Below are positions 31,384-42,485 of a DNA stretch of 64,000 nucleotides, in pieces. Position numbers and translations under genes: made by a program. Each line of letters starts with the position of its first letter. The first letter of the stretch is position 1. The DNA lies in the NCBI GenBank assembly GCA_035772735.1, contig JASDFA010000019.1, forward strand, positions 69,354,001 through 69,418,000, written 5' to 3'. The DNA is from Datura wrightii. Lineage: Eukaryota > Streptophyta > Magnoliopsida > Solanales > Solanaceae. Under the pieces are notes generated by a model. That model did not search any database and was not told the DNA's origin. It was given only the letters and a program-made list of their open reading frames with translations.

Positions 31384-32604
31384 ATGGCTAGCAGACAAGA
31401 TAAAGGCAAGGGTGCTTCTACCTCAGGCACAGGTAGGAAAAGGATGAGACTGGGCACTGCAGTCCCAGCTGCACCCGCTGTTCCGCGTGGCCAACACCGC
31501 CAATACGGAACAAGATGGGTCACCGATGAAGGGAAGAAATGGTACGTGAAACATAAAGAAAACAAGTACTTCCCCGAGGAACATATTGCACGGGAACCAC
31601 TTGCACAAGAGTTCCCTCGCATCGTACAGTGAATTGAAGCAGCTGGGCTCAGCTTTATTTTTCAGGAGCCCAAGGAGTGCAACCTTCACTTGGTCCGGGA
31701 ATTTTATGCAAACTGGAACCCGGCCATCAGAAGCCACACTATAAAAATCAGAGGGCAGATTGTCACTCTGGAACCCCAACAGCTGAATGCCATCGTTGGA
31801 GCGCGGGACACAGACGCCCACGTTCTCCGCCAGCTAAACATCACCCCACCGTACGCCGACATCAGACATACGTTGTGTGGGGCTCGATCCACAGCCCGAT
31901 GGAGTAGACATAAGGAGAGGGGTTACCACCAGACTCTGCCTTATTCACAGATGAACAGGGAGGCCAGAATCTGGCTGAAGATTGTATGTTCGTGCTTGAT
32001 CCCGGGAGTCCATATGACAGATGTGACCCAGGACCGTGTCTGCTTGGTGTATGCCCTTATGAAAGGGCTTGAGATTAATGTTGGGGCGGTAATAATATCC
32101 GCCATGAAGAGAGCCAAACTGCACCAGGGCCACAGATACGGGTTTGGATGACTCATCACCACCTTCCTCCGAGGCCTCGACATTGAGGAAGAAGACTTGG
32201 ATTATATTCCGCAGTTAGAGCGGAGGACCCTCGACGTGACAAAGACTAAGGCCCCCGACACTACACACGGACCAGTATTGACTTTGGGCGAGCGACATGC
32301 TCGTGACGATCAGTACATGGCCCGTATGTTTGGCATGCAGATGCTTCAGCTACGGATTGGTGGGAGACCAGCCACCGAGGAAGAATTATGGCAGCTGGAG
32401 CTGGACTACCCCTTTGGCGAGAACGCCAGAGCCTTATGTCAGGTAGGGCCAGCCTTTGTGGAGCCTACAGATGATGATGTCCCTACTGATGAGGAGACAC
32501 GTCGTGAGGACTCTGATGTGGAGTCCGATGACGACGATGGAGCTGATTCAGATATGGGCGACGAGGCCGCAGCACCGGATGAAAAAGTCGAATATTTCAA
32601 CTGA
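31384..32604 (+). pseudogene. Extra (env-position) ORF of C1, 407 codons
   Basis: The frame runs from ATG 31384 to TGA 32602-32604, identical in length to the C0 copy with no net indel. Two TGA codons break it, at 31630-31632 (codon 83) and 32149-32151 (codon 256); C0 is open at both places. Features: basic Ser/Thr-rich N-terminus (SRQDKGKGASTSGTGRKR), a central alpha-looking region (EARIWLKIVCSCLIPGVHMT), and an acidic tail (EDSDVESDDDDGADSDMGDE). No signal peptide or membrane anchor is visible, so a true envelope protein is doubtful. Likely family: putative plant transposon protein domain found in Athila elements. Role unknown. Confidence 0.78.
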
Positions 32605-34498
32605 GCAGGGAGTTCCACCACCCAAAATTTTATGCTTTGTATTATTGTGAATACTGGGGACAGTGTTCGATTTAAGTGTGGGGTGGGGAGTAGTTAGGTG
32701 CTGGGACATAGGCTCTAAATTGCTGTATGTTTTTCCTTGATGTTTATGAATGTTTGTGCTTTCCCTGTTGTGAACTGATTCGTGATGTATCTGTATATAT
32801 TTGTTGTGTGGTTAATGATGTGTGTTTTGAAAGTTATGGTTGCTAGTGTAAATATTTTGTAAATTTTGTAAATATTTTTTTTTCTATCAAAATGATCGAT
32901 ATTTTTCAAAATTTTTGCGAAAATATTTTGCACTTGTAAATATTTTCTTTCTATCGAAATGATCGATGTGTTGAAATTTTTTTTTTTTCGATTTTTATTT
33001 TTTTTGGGTTTCTAGGAGTTTGTTTTCGGTTCTTTTACCGAGAATAGTCCCATTGAACCGATGTCATAGTTAGTGACAGTTCCCTATGATGGATGGATGA
33101 CGACCGTCTTAAGGGAAATGTAGTCGGTAGGAGTAGGATTTTTATTTGTTTTTAGTTTTCTTTGGTGGATTGCATCAATGAACTGTAGTTGCTTATGGTT
33201 GCTAAAATTTCGTTGCGTGTTGTAATTGATGTTCAAAATGTGAAAGTGATTCGTTTGAAAGCATGCCATTCTGTAAATATGTTGAGTTACCTAGGCTATA
33301 GAATTTGGTTCAGTATGATTGAGGCTTAATCTTGAATTCATGTAATTGATTAATTAAAGAGTCTGTGAATGCATCTTGATTCGAGCATGTGCATGAAGTG
33401 TGAAGTGAGGTTTTGCTATTCCATGTCATTGTGAATTGTCTAGAACTTGCCTGGTGTGTATACAAAACGAAATGAAGGAGGTGTAGTGTTGGAAAGGATG
33501 TAGGCATTTCTTTGTTTTAACCGATAGTTTCCATTTTTTTTTCTTGTCAAATTCTACCTTTTTATATGTTGTATACCCTAGTCAGCCCGTTGAGCCTTTA
33601 GCCGATTTCTTTCTTTTGTCCAAAATTGTATGAACTAAGCTTTATTCCTTCTTTTCATTAGCCTTAAAGTCTATAAGAAGCTCTTAAGCGCTTACAAAGA
33701 AAAGAAAATGTTTCCCAAAGTGTTAAAGAGGGAAAAGAGTGAAAAGAAAAAGAAAAGCAGAGTGAGGAAAGAAAAGATGATGTTGAAGAGGCACTTGTTG
33801 TAATTAAATGATAGTGAGGGTACATGAAAACCCTTTGTTTTGTGTCAAGTGTGTTTGATGAAATGGGCTGTATGAAAGTAAACCAGCATGAATGGAAGAA
33901 AAAGAGAAAAGGGAGGAACAATGTCCATGAGTCGATGGGAATGAGTTGAAAAGGCGCTTAAGGATGCTAGCAACTATTATTGGCTAATCCAATATATATA
34001 TACTAGATCCATAGCCCCGTTACAACCCATTAAAGTCCTACGTGATCCTATATTGCATTTTTTTATATTAGTGGAGTAATACACTAAGGGCAAGCCTATG
34101 GGTTATGTGAATTCTTTTGGCAGAGAGAGTGAAATTAATTTTTATATGCCCCTACTTGCATGTTTGTGTGCTGCATGAACATAAAGGGGAAGTTTCTCTC
34201 GAGTTGTGAGGGCACATGCTTGATGAAAGATTGATTTTCGTGTCGGATTTCTTGATTAGTTGATTTGCATGAGTTTGCCGATATCAAGAATCAATTCTTA
34301 AAGTCTAGGAAGTCTTGATGTATTAAAGGTCATTGTATTGTACGACCAAGCATGTTTTCTTGATGATTTGCGAAAATTGAATAATCGGTATGACCGTAGC
34401 GTAAATTGTTGCACCATAGTGACGAAGGTTGGGATGTAATTTGCATGATTTGTGTATGTGTTGTTCGAGGACGAACAAGGATTTAAGTGTGGGGTAAG
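32605..34498 (+). other. 3' untranslated region of C1, with polypurine tract
   Basis: About 1.9 kb without a supported gene, colinear with C0 16340-18276. It holds a second purine-rich motif TAAGTGTGGGGT at 32673-32684, two CTATCGAAATGATCGAT-type repeats (32884-32900, one mismatch, and 32951-32967), T-rich tracts, and the LTR-adjacent polypurine tract (motif copy at 34484-34495). Short ORFs here are low-complexity and unsupported. Confidence 0.75.
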
Positions 34499-35949
34499 TG
34501 ATCTTGGGCAGATTTATATGCCCAAGTGATACTCAAACGTATCATTTTTACCTTGTTTGTTGTGCAATGTGTATATAATATCATGTAATTAGTAATAAAA
34601 TGCGAATTTATACTAACCAACATGATGTTTTGCAGGTAAATGTGATTTTTAGGAGCTAAAATGCATGTTGGAACTATGTCGGAGTTGGACTTGGATGCTA
34701 GCGTGGAAAAGACCTTGGAATGCACATTTTATAAGGGCTCCGCGATGGAGCCGTGCCACGCTACCATCGCGGTAGCACACTGCCTGAACAGGAATTAAAA
34801 TGGCAAATTCCAGTGTGCCTTCGCGCCAGCTCCGTGGCACAGAGAGAGGCCTCCGCGTTGGCCTCCGTGCCACGTTGAGGCTAATTTACCGGACCCTGAA
34901 ATTCCAGTGAAGGTCCGCGTCCACGCCGTGTCACGGAGGCAGTGCTCCGCGTTGGCCTCCGTGACACGTTGCTTGTTATTCCGGGAAAAATTTCCCACTA
35001 GTATAAATAGCACACTTAGGTTTATTTTAAGTAGTTTTTAGTTTTTAGACTGAGTTCAGAAGTGGAGAGGAAGGACGTGGGTTAGTAGCAGTTGAAGAAC
35101 GAAAAAGCTAAGGGATTTCTTCTCTTCCTTTCTTCTTTCTATCAATTGTACGTATGATTTACACTCATTTTAGGATGATCAATCCACAAATGAGTGGCTA
35201 ATTCTCTTCCTTGCTGAGGTTTTGAACATGTGTAATGAATTTTGATTGTAAATGATATGGTTTTCTTCTTCTTCTTTAATGTTGTTCTATTAATTCTTGT
35301 TCTTACTGCATTAGTGCATGGCCAACATTAATGTACATCTAAAAAGTCCAATTTCACTCGAAAGAGCAAGAAATTGGAAAGTTGTGAATTAATAGGGTAT
35401 TGTTCTTAACTTGATCTGGGAAAATTGGGTTTTGATGTGCTTTCCTGATAGAAATATACTTGAAAGCCGTATTAGTCAATTTAGGAACCGGAATTGTAGT
35501 GCTAGGTCATAAATTGCATTTGATCACAGAAATATAGACGGATGGTTTATGATTCTAAAGTGAAATTAAATACGAGAGTTTTAATTTCTAGGCTAATGTT
35601 CTTGGCTAGCAACATGAAGAAGATAGTAACCAAATTATCATGATTATCAAGTTCATTACTTGTTCTTAACCTTGGCATGTTCGTATCCATTGTCTAAATT
35701 CACAAGTAAATAGTTGTTATTAATTGTAGTATATATAGTTTAGAAACAAAAACTCAAGTAACTCTTGGTTACATTGTTGTTAGCATAATTAGAAGTGAAA
35801 TAGGAATATAGTAAACTAGGCAATTTTATGTATCTTGAGCCTCCTTGGATCGATACTTGGCTACTTAGCCACTTTATTACTTGTTTGACCACGTGCACTT
35901 GCGTGTCGGTTTATAATATATAATACCAACCTGAGCAGCAGACCGAACA
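34499..35949 (+). repeat. 3' LTR of C1 (1451 bp)
   Basis: Same ends as the 5' LTR (TGATCTTGGG..GACCGAACA). Carries the same cassette (34736-34970), TATA box and paired terminal hairpins. Followed by CATTG, the second copy of the target duplication, and then by C0 RT. It should have provided the poly(A) site. Confidence 0.93.
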
Positions 35950-36360
35950 CATTGCATAGCCCAAATGGCATCCGCCTGAAAGCATATGTCCCATAAGGAC
36001 AGGTGAAAGTAGTCTTCTCTTGATCCTCCGGAGCTATGGCTATTTGGTTATAACCAGAGTACCCATCAAGGAAGCAATAATACTCCTGCCATGCCAACCT
36101 ATCAAGTATTTGATCAATAAAAGGGATGGGGTAATGATCTTTCCTCGTGGCTTCGTTTAGCTTTCTGTAGTCCATACAAATCCGCCAGCCTGTGACGGTT
36201 CGAGTAGGGATCAACTCATTTTTCTCATTGGGGACTACAGTCATCCCCCCTTTCTTAGGAACACATTGAACAGGGCTGACCCACTCACTGTCTGAAATTG
36301 GGTAGACCACACCTGCATCAGTCCACTTGATTATTTCTTTTCTTACCACATCCTTCATTG
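35950..36360 (-). pseudogene. RT first half of C0
   Basis: Minus-strand RT fingers and palm up to the C1 insertion: MKDVVRKEIIKWTDAGVVYP, RICMDYRKLNEATRKDHYPI, FLDGYSGYNQIAIAPEDQEK, FRRMPFGLCN, then the joint at 35950. It resumes on the other side of C1 at 23004. The open frame running past 35950 into the LTR of C1 (to 35861) is a junction artefact. A TAA at 36395-36397 separates it from protease. Confidence 0.9.
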
Positions 36361-36394
36361 CTGGGTTAAGTCTCCGTTGTGGCTGAACGGTTGG

Positions 36395-38506
36395 TTAGTC
36401 TCCTGTCTCCATGAATATCCTGTGTGTGTAGAAAGCTGGATTGATACCCTGAATGTCAGACATTTGCCAACCCATTGCTTTCTTCCTCTTTATGAGGACA
36501 CCCAATGCTGCCTTTTCCTGTGCCTCCGTTAAGTCTGCAGAGATGATAACTGGTAACGTCTCCCCCTCCCCCAAAAAGATATATTTAAGATGGGGAGGCA
36601 ATTCTTTCAGCTCCAGCTTCGGTGCCTCCTCAACGGATGGTTTCGGCAAAGGCTCTAGAGATCTCATCAATGACTGGAATTCCTGTCTCCTCGGATGATT
36701 AGGTGCTCCATTCAACAATTGGACCATTCCACAAGCTTCTCTATCCCCAAAATGATCAGAATGCGTCAACGCTCTTTCCAATGGGTCTTGAGATTCAACA
36801 ACCTGCCTAATTTGTCCATGTTCAACCACACTAATTTCTGAAAGCTCCTCATTTATAGCTGGCAGCTTCATGGCTTTTAGCACATCAAATACCTCTACCT
36901 TGTCATGTGCTCGCATTGTAAGTTGACCCGCAGCTACGTCAATTAATGCTTTCCCGGTTGCCAAAAAGGGTCGTCCCAAAATAAATGGGACTTCAGCATC
37001 TGGTTCAAAATCCAGAACAATAAAATCAACCGGAAAAATGAGGGAGCCCACTTGCACAAGCACATCCTCAACAATGCCATCCGGCCTAGCTAAGGATCTG
37101 TCTGCTAACTGCAAGATTACGGTTGTAGGTCTAGGAATCCCTAGACCCAACTTTCTGAATACCGAAGATGGCATCAGATTTATGCTCGCCCCCAAATCAC
37201 ACAATCCACGAGCTCGGATACTCTGCCCAATAGTAAGCTGGATAGTAAAACTTTCAGGGTCTTTTAGCTTCGTGGGCAGTCTATTTTGGATTCGGGAAGT
37301 GCATTCCTCTGTCAAAGCTACCGTGGCATACTCAGTCAAACGACTTTTGTTGGCCAAGATGTCTTTAATATATTTGGCATATTTTGGCACTCCCTGCAAG
37401 ACATCAACAAGAGGTATGTTAACATGTACCTGTTTAAGCACCTCCATAAATTTCTTGAAACACGCCTCCTTCTTGTGTTTCTTGAGTCGTTGAGGGAACG
37501 GGGGTGGAGGTCTTTCTGGTTCTACTTCTTTGGTCTTCCCCCTATCCGCAATTTGCTCTCCCTCAACATCTGCTGCTCCTGACTTTTGAGGTGGTCTTTC
37601 CGGTTCGACCTCCTTCAGCTGCAAACCACTCCTTGTGGTCACCGCATTTACTTGCTTCGGATTAGGATCCGTATCGCTAGGCAGTCCTCCTCTGGGCCTT
37701 GTGTTTTGGGCACTAGCAAATTGCCCAAATTGATACTCAAGAGTCTTGGTCGCTAATTGATTATTCTTCACTTTGGCTGCTAATTTAACATAGTCAGCCT
37801 GCAATTCCGCCTGATTAGCGATCATGGTCTTGAACATCTCCTCAATGCTCGGTGATGGTGGTGGAGGAGGGGCATTGTGATTTCTAAATTGAGATTGGTA
37901 GTTCTGTTGCCCTCCTTGATTTCTTGGCATCCCCTGACCCGAACTTTGGCCTTGTTGGTTGTTGCTACCCCACGAAAAATTTGGATGGTTCCTCCAATTT
38001 GAGTTGTAGCCACTACCAAACTGCTGCTGATTTCTTTGTGCATTGCCCACAAAGTTAACAGAATCTGGGTTGGCTCCACAACACTCAGCTGAGTGCTCAC
38101 TGCTTCCACACACTTCATACCACTTTTGCTGGACCGCATTGACTGAAGCTGAAGGCTGGTTCAAGTTCATATTGCTGAAGTGGTTGTTCAATTGATTCTG
38201 CAAGGCAGCTATCTGTGTAGTGATAGCTGTAAATCCATCCATTTCAAGCACTCCTGCTGCTTTCCTTGCTCCACCTCGTGATGAATCAGCATTCCATTCT
38301 GGATTGCCCTGTGAAATCCGGTTGAGCAAAGTGTACAGCTCCTCATAAGTCTTTTCCAGAGCTTGCCCTCCAGCTGCTGCATCTAACAAAATTTTGGTTT
38401 GGGGTTCCAAACTCTCAATAAATGTGTGCACCAACACCTCATTGGACTGATGATGACGAGGACAGTCCCGCAACATGGATTTAAATCTTTCCCAGGCTTG
38501 ATACAA
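36395..38506 (-). CDS. Gag C-terminal part, protease and start of RT of C0
   Basis: Open for 703 codons on the minus strand, so in C0 gag and protease share one frame (where C1 has a TAG). Order: end of capsid domain (YQAWERFKSMLRDCPRHHQS), zinc knuckle CGSSEHSAECCG, Q/N-rich linker, proline-rich stretch (NHNAPPPPPSP), charged linker, protease (LCDLGASINLMPSSVFRKLG, FILGRPFLATGKALIDVAAG), then the RT lead-in. Ends at a TAA (36395-36397). The upstream TAG at 38516-38518 separates it from the gag N-terminus. Confidence 0.9.
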   Translation of the reverse strand: MYQAWERFKSMLRDCPRHHQSNEVLVHTFIESLEPQTKILLDAAAGGQALEKTYEELYTLLNRISQGNPEWNADSSRGGARKAAGVLEMDGFTAITTQIAALQNQLNNHFSNMNLNQPSASVNAVQQKWYEVCGSSEHSAECCGANPDSVNFVGNAQRNQQQFGSGYNSNWRNHPNFSWGSNNQQGQSSGQGMPRNQGGQQNYQSQFRNHNAPPPPPSPSIEEMFKTMIANQAELQADYVKLAAKVKNNQLATKTLEYQFGQFASAQNTRPRGGLPSDTDPNPKQVNAVTTRSGLQLKEVEPERPPQKSGAADVEGEQIADRGKTKEVEPERPPPPFPQRLKKHKKEACFKKFMEVLKQVHVNIPLVDVLQGVPKYAKYIKDILANKSRLTEYATVALTEECTSRIQNRLPTKLKDPESFTIQLTIGQSIRARGLCDLGASINLMPSSVFRKLGLGIPRPTTVILQLADRSLARPDGIVEDVLVQVGSLIFPVDFIVLDFEPDAEVPFILGRPFLATGKALIDVAAGQLTMRAHDKVEVFDVLKAMKLPAINEELSEISVVEHGQIRQVVESQDPLERALTHSDHFGDREACGMVQLLNGAPNHPRRQEFQSLMRSLEPLPKPSVEEAPKLELKELPPHLKYIFLGEGETLPVIISADLTEAQEKAALGVLIKRKKAMGWQMSDIQGINPAFYTHRIFMETGD

Positions 38507-38515
38507 ATTTTCTCC

Positions 38516-39090
38516 CTACCTCTGTTTGAAACTTAGAATTTGACTTCTAAGTCTGGCTGTTTTACCAGAGGGAAAAAATCTTATCAAGAACTTCCTTGCT
38601 AGATCATCCCACGTTGATATAGAATTTGGTGGTTCAACTTTTAACCACCTCTTGGCTTCACCAATTAAGGAAAACGGAAATAGTGTGAGCCAAACATAAT
38701 CAGGTGACACTCCAGCGGGTATATAAGTGTCACTTATCTCCAACAAATTCTGGAGATGTTGTTGTGGGTCTTCATGAGGGAGACCGGTAAATTGCCCGCT
38801 TGTGTGCAATAGTTTCACCATATTCTGCTTTAGTTCAAATCTCCCTCCAGGCTCGGGTTTGCGGATACTTGAATGTACATTGTTGGCATGTGGGATTGCC
38901 ACCTCGCGAACCGGCCTTGCTGCTGCTTCGTCGGGCACTAACACTGCCCTCACAACCGGTGGATTTTGTTGATCCACAATAGACTGTCTGAGCAACTGCA
39001 GCTTCTTTTGTAGAGCTTCTCTGCGTTTACTATGAAATTCACGTTCAGGCTCTATATAAGATTCCACCAGCTCTTTGTCTCTTGCCAGTG
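38516..39090 (-). pseudogene. Gag N-terminal part of C0
   Basis: Open at 39067-38516 (183 residues): an ESYIEPEREFHSKRREALQK start, a coiled-coil-like charged helix, then the first capsid blocks (LTLFPFSLIGEAKRWLKVEP, STWDDLARKFLIRFFPSGK). It ends at a TAG in place of a sense codon of C1. As in C1 there is no ATG at the natural start of the frame. Confidence 0.85.
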
Positions 39091-39229
39091 TTCACAGAAA
39101 TCACGTCTGCAAAATATAGGCTAAGACCAAGTTGTCAACACTTAAGAAAATAAAACAAAAATATAGTAATTTTACACTCAACACAATTTCACCAATTGCC
39201 TAGTCTCCCCGGCAACGACGCCAAAAACT
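39091..39229 (-). other. Leader and primer binding site of C0
   Basis: Minus strand TGGCGTCGTTGCCGGGGA at 39223-39206, the Asp-tRNA-type primer site with one change from the C1 copy, six bases from the LTR edge (39230). The leader between it and gag has no feature I can name. Confidence 0.85.
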
Positions 39230-40658
39230 TGTTCGGTGCGTTTGTTATAGGTATCTAAACCGACACACAAGTGCACGTGGTCAAACAAGTAGTAAAGTGG
39301 CTAAGTAAGCCAAGTATCGAACCAAGGAGACTCTGGATAAGTAAAAATTGCTCAAGTATACTATATTCTATCTTACTTCTATATATATTGACAACAACGT
39401 AACCAAAAGTTAAATAATTTTTGTTTATAAATTATATACTAAAACTATTAACAAATATTTACTTTGAATTGAAACTATGGATATGAGCATGCCAAGGTTA
39501 AGAACAAGTAATGAACTTGATTATAATCATAATTTGGTTAATCTTCTCTTCCTGTTGCTAGCCAAGAACATTAGCCTAGAGATTAAAACTCTCGTATTTA
39601 ATCTCACTTTAGAATCATAAACCATCCGTCTACAATTCTGTGATCAAATGCGATTTATGACCTAGCAATACAATTTCGGTTCCTAAATTGACTAATACGG
39701 CTTTCAAGTATATTTCTATCAGGAAAGCACATCAAAACCCAATTTTCCCAAATCAAGTTAAGAACAATTCCTATTAATTCACAACTTTCCAATTTTGTGC
39801 TCTCTCGAGTGAAATCGGACTTTTTAGATATACATTAATGTCGGCCACACACTAATGCAGTAGAAACAAGAATTAATAGAACAACATGGAAGAAGAAGAT
39901 GAAAAACCATACAATTCAATAATCAAAATTCATCACCACTATTCATAACCTCAGCAATGAAGAGAATTAGCCACTCATTTGTGGATTAATCATCCTAAAA
40001 CAAGTGTTAATCATACAAACAATTGATTGAAAGAAGAAGGAAAGAGAGAAAAACCCTGAGCTTTTTCGTCCCTCAACTGCCTGTAACCCACGTCCTTGCT
40101 CCACCAAGTCTGAATTAATTAAAAATAAGCCTAAGTGTTCTATTTATACTAATGGGAATTTTTCCCAAAATAACAAGCAACGTGTCACGGAGGCCAACGC
40201 GGAGCACTGCCTCCGTGACACGGCGTGGACGCGGACCCTCACTGGAAATTTGGGGTCCTGGAATAAAGCCTCAACGTGGCACGACATGCAACGTGGAGGC
40301 TTGCCTCCGTGCCACGGAGCTATTGCGAGGCTTCACTGGAAATTGACAAATTAATCACCCTCCAGGCAGTGTGCCTCCGCGATGGTAGCGTGGCACGGCT
40401 CCATCGCGGAACCCCTTTACATTGTGCAGTCCAATGTCTTTTTCGTGCTCGCATCCAAGTCCAACTCCGATATTGTTCCAACATGCATTTTAGCTCCTCA
40501 AAATCATATTTTACCTACAAAACAATGCTAATCATGTTGGTTAGTATAAATTCACATTTTATTACCAATTACATGAAAATGTATACACATTGCACAATAA
40601 ACAAGGCGAAAATGATATGTTTGAGTATCACTTGGGCATATAAATCTGCCCAAGATCA
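39230..40658 (-). repeat. 5' LTR of C0 (1429 bp)
   Basis: Plus strand TGTTCGGTGCG..GCCCAAGATCA, the mate of 14910-16339. Cassette at 40178-40415; paired terminal hairpins at the right end (within about 40613-40654). Followed by AGTAG, the target duplication. Confidence 0.92.
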
Positions 40659-40663
40659 AGTAG

Positions 40664-42480
40664 TCTGAAATTGTTCTAAACTGAGCTAAGCTGAGACTGA
40701 ATTGACTAGTAGGAGAGTCTATAACTGACATATAACCACGTGAGCTAGACGTGGAGTCCGATGTATACACCCCATCGGTAGGACCTAATATACCTTGCCA
40801 GGGTATAAAGGCATGAACTGGGTGATCATAAGAGTCTGGGTCCATGAGGCTAATAAAACTATAACCTGCAATGACAACATAGTTCTGGGAACCTGGATGC
40901 ACTGGAACCCCAGTCTACTCGGTGCTAAGTCCTACTCCTACTGGATAGTCCTACACTGAATACTAAGTTGATAGCTCAAAACTGAGGACCAAGACTAGTC
41001 AGGAATACCTATCTGGAAGAACCCTAAGAGTCTTATCAGACTGTATTCTGGAACTGGGTTCTAAGACTAGTCAGAGCTGCTTATCTGGAAGCGTTGTAAT
41101 CGTCTAAAGAACAAGCTGTAATATGTAACTGGGGTCCTAAGACTGGTCAGAGCAGTTTATCTAAAAGTGTCATGATGGCCTAGTGAACCACTATAACTTA
41201 GTTCTGAGTCTGATTCTGATAATTGGGAGGTACTATTGACACCTCGGAAATTTTAGTAGTCAAATTGATCAGCTGACATTTCTGACTAACACTGAGTATT
41301 CTAACATTTTAACTAAATTGCACTGACATCAAGCTAACTAAATCTTCAGCACCAACCAACAATATGAAAATTCTCAACATTGAAGGAATCAAACAAATTT
41401 CACTGTTTAATTATTGCAAGATTCTAGATTTTTCTACGTCTAACGACTAGGGATAAATTTCACTTCACAAGAACAAACATCATTTTAGTCACAAGCTGGT
41501 GGAAAATATCTATAATTAACATAAAATAATATTCCACATGATATAGACGAAGTATGACTGATAATTTCTTAACATTCGATAGTTTCAGGGCTAGAACTGA
41601 TATAGAGAAATAGGGAGAAATTTTGGGGACACAAGGAAAGAACTATTCCCTTGTTGAATTCCCACATACCTATTGGAGAGATCCGAAGAATTTCCTTGAG
41701 AACCTGAAGAGAAGTGGACTGCCTAGTTCTTGCTCTGAAAGCTCTCGAGAGAAACTCTACGATGTTTTCTGAAAAAATTGGGGGGTCTGTGGACTTTTGT
41801 TGCTCTCCATGGAGCTTTTGGCCTAATAGGTTTCATCATCAATTCGAATCTGCATGGGGAATGAGGGGGAAACCATTTAAGCTCTCTAAATTCCATTAAA
41901 ATATACTAAAATGACGTAGTTTAGAGTCTAGGAGGTTAGGAAATTACTTAAACAACCTTAGAAAATTCGCAGGAAAATTGACTGTCAGGCCCCCACGAGG
42001 GACCTAATGGGTCGTGTCCAGTAACCACAAGTCATAGTCACGGTCATCGAGTGCACTGCCAAAAACCCCCTATTGGTCATCACGAGGGACACTACAACTC
42101 ATGGTGTACCCAAGACTCGTGGTGACCCACTCGTCCACTACATTGCCGAAGTCTCCATTTCCCAAACCCTCCTGGACCACGGGTCACCTAACTGATAATG
42201 GCATGGACATGACTCGTGGTTCCCAGTCCTTAGGTACACTGCCCAACGTCTCCCCAACCTTAAATTCATTATTGACCACGGGTCACGTCACGACTGGTGG
42301 TGTTGACCACGAATCGTGGTCACCCCAATTCACCAAATTTTATACCAAGTTTAAAGTCCTCACCACAAGTCACTTAACGACTTGCGGTCACCCCCATGGG
42401 TCACAGAACGAGTTTGCAGCTTTTTCAGCTTTTTCCGTTTTAACTCCCGGGCCTAGTTCTTGAGTTTCTGGTGCATTACA
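40664..42480 (-). repeat. Solo LTR D (-), right part
   Basis: Continues 14259-14909 after removal of C0. It ends with GGTGCATTACA at 42480, the complement of an LTR start of the TGTAACACC type, followed by GTAGT. The 42000-42420 interval is rich in ACGACTCGTGG/ACGAGTCGT words. Short ORFs (41714-41899, 42101-42463) show no similarity and are ignored. Confidence 0.85.
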
Positions 42481-42485
42481 GTAGT

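Larger units (their letters stand above)
23005..35949 (+). mobile_element. Athila-type element C1 (+), 12.9 kb, inside C0
   Basis: Complete plus-strand element with both LTRs (23005-24463 and 34499-35949), flanked by the exact duplication CATTG (23000-23004 and 35950-35954). It lies in the RT of C0, in opposite orientation. Contents: primer site, gag-pro, RT, RNase H, integrase, hairpin motif, internal cassette, extra ORF, 3' untranslated region. By eye the LTRs differ by about 17 substitutions and one 8-bp indel, fewer than in C0, so it is the younger insertion. Stops at 26298, 28355, 28733, 31630 and 32149 and a frameshift near 28100 make it non-autonomous today. Confidence 0.95.
14910..40658 (-). 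mobile_element. Athila-type element C0 (-), interrupted by C1
   Basis: Full-length minus-strand Ty3/gypsy element: 5' LTR 39230-40658, primer site, gag-pro, RT, RNase H, integrase, extra ORF, 3' LTR 14910-16339. It is flanked by the 5-bp duplication AGTAG (14905-14909 and 40659-40663). C1 is inserted in its RT. Without C1 it is about 12.8 kb. The Asp-tRNA-type primer site, the DLGASINLMP protease and the ORF after pol identify the Athila lineage. In-frame stops at 38516, 36395, 22536, 22224, 22209 and 19438 show it is inactive. By eye the two LTRs differ at roughly 30 positions of about 1430. Confidence 0.92.

Noticed and set aside
31384..32604. Extra ORF as a genuine retroviral envelope gene
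   Set aside because: It sits at the env position, but I see no signal peptide, membrane anchor or cleavage-site pattern, and the tail is acidic. Kept as an ORF of unknown role.
32715..34498. Small ORFs in the Athila 3' region as hidden genes
   Set aside because: They are AT-rich low-complexity frames that are not preserved as frames in the sister element.
23005..35949. C1 as a currently autonomous element
   Set aside because: In-frame stops at 26298, 28355, 28733, 31630 and 32149 and a frameshift near 28100 prevent full Gag-Pol and extra-ORF products.
35861..36358. RT ORF with a novel C-terminal tail
   Set aside because: The tail is the C1 3' LTR read in reverse across the insertion joint at 35949/35950.
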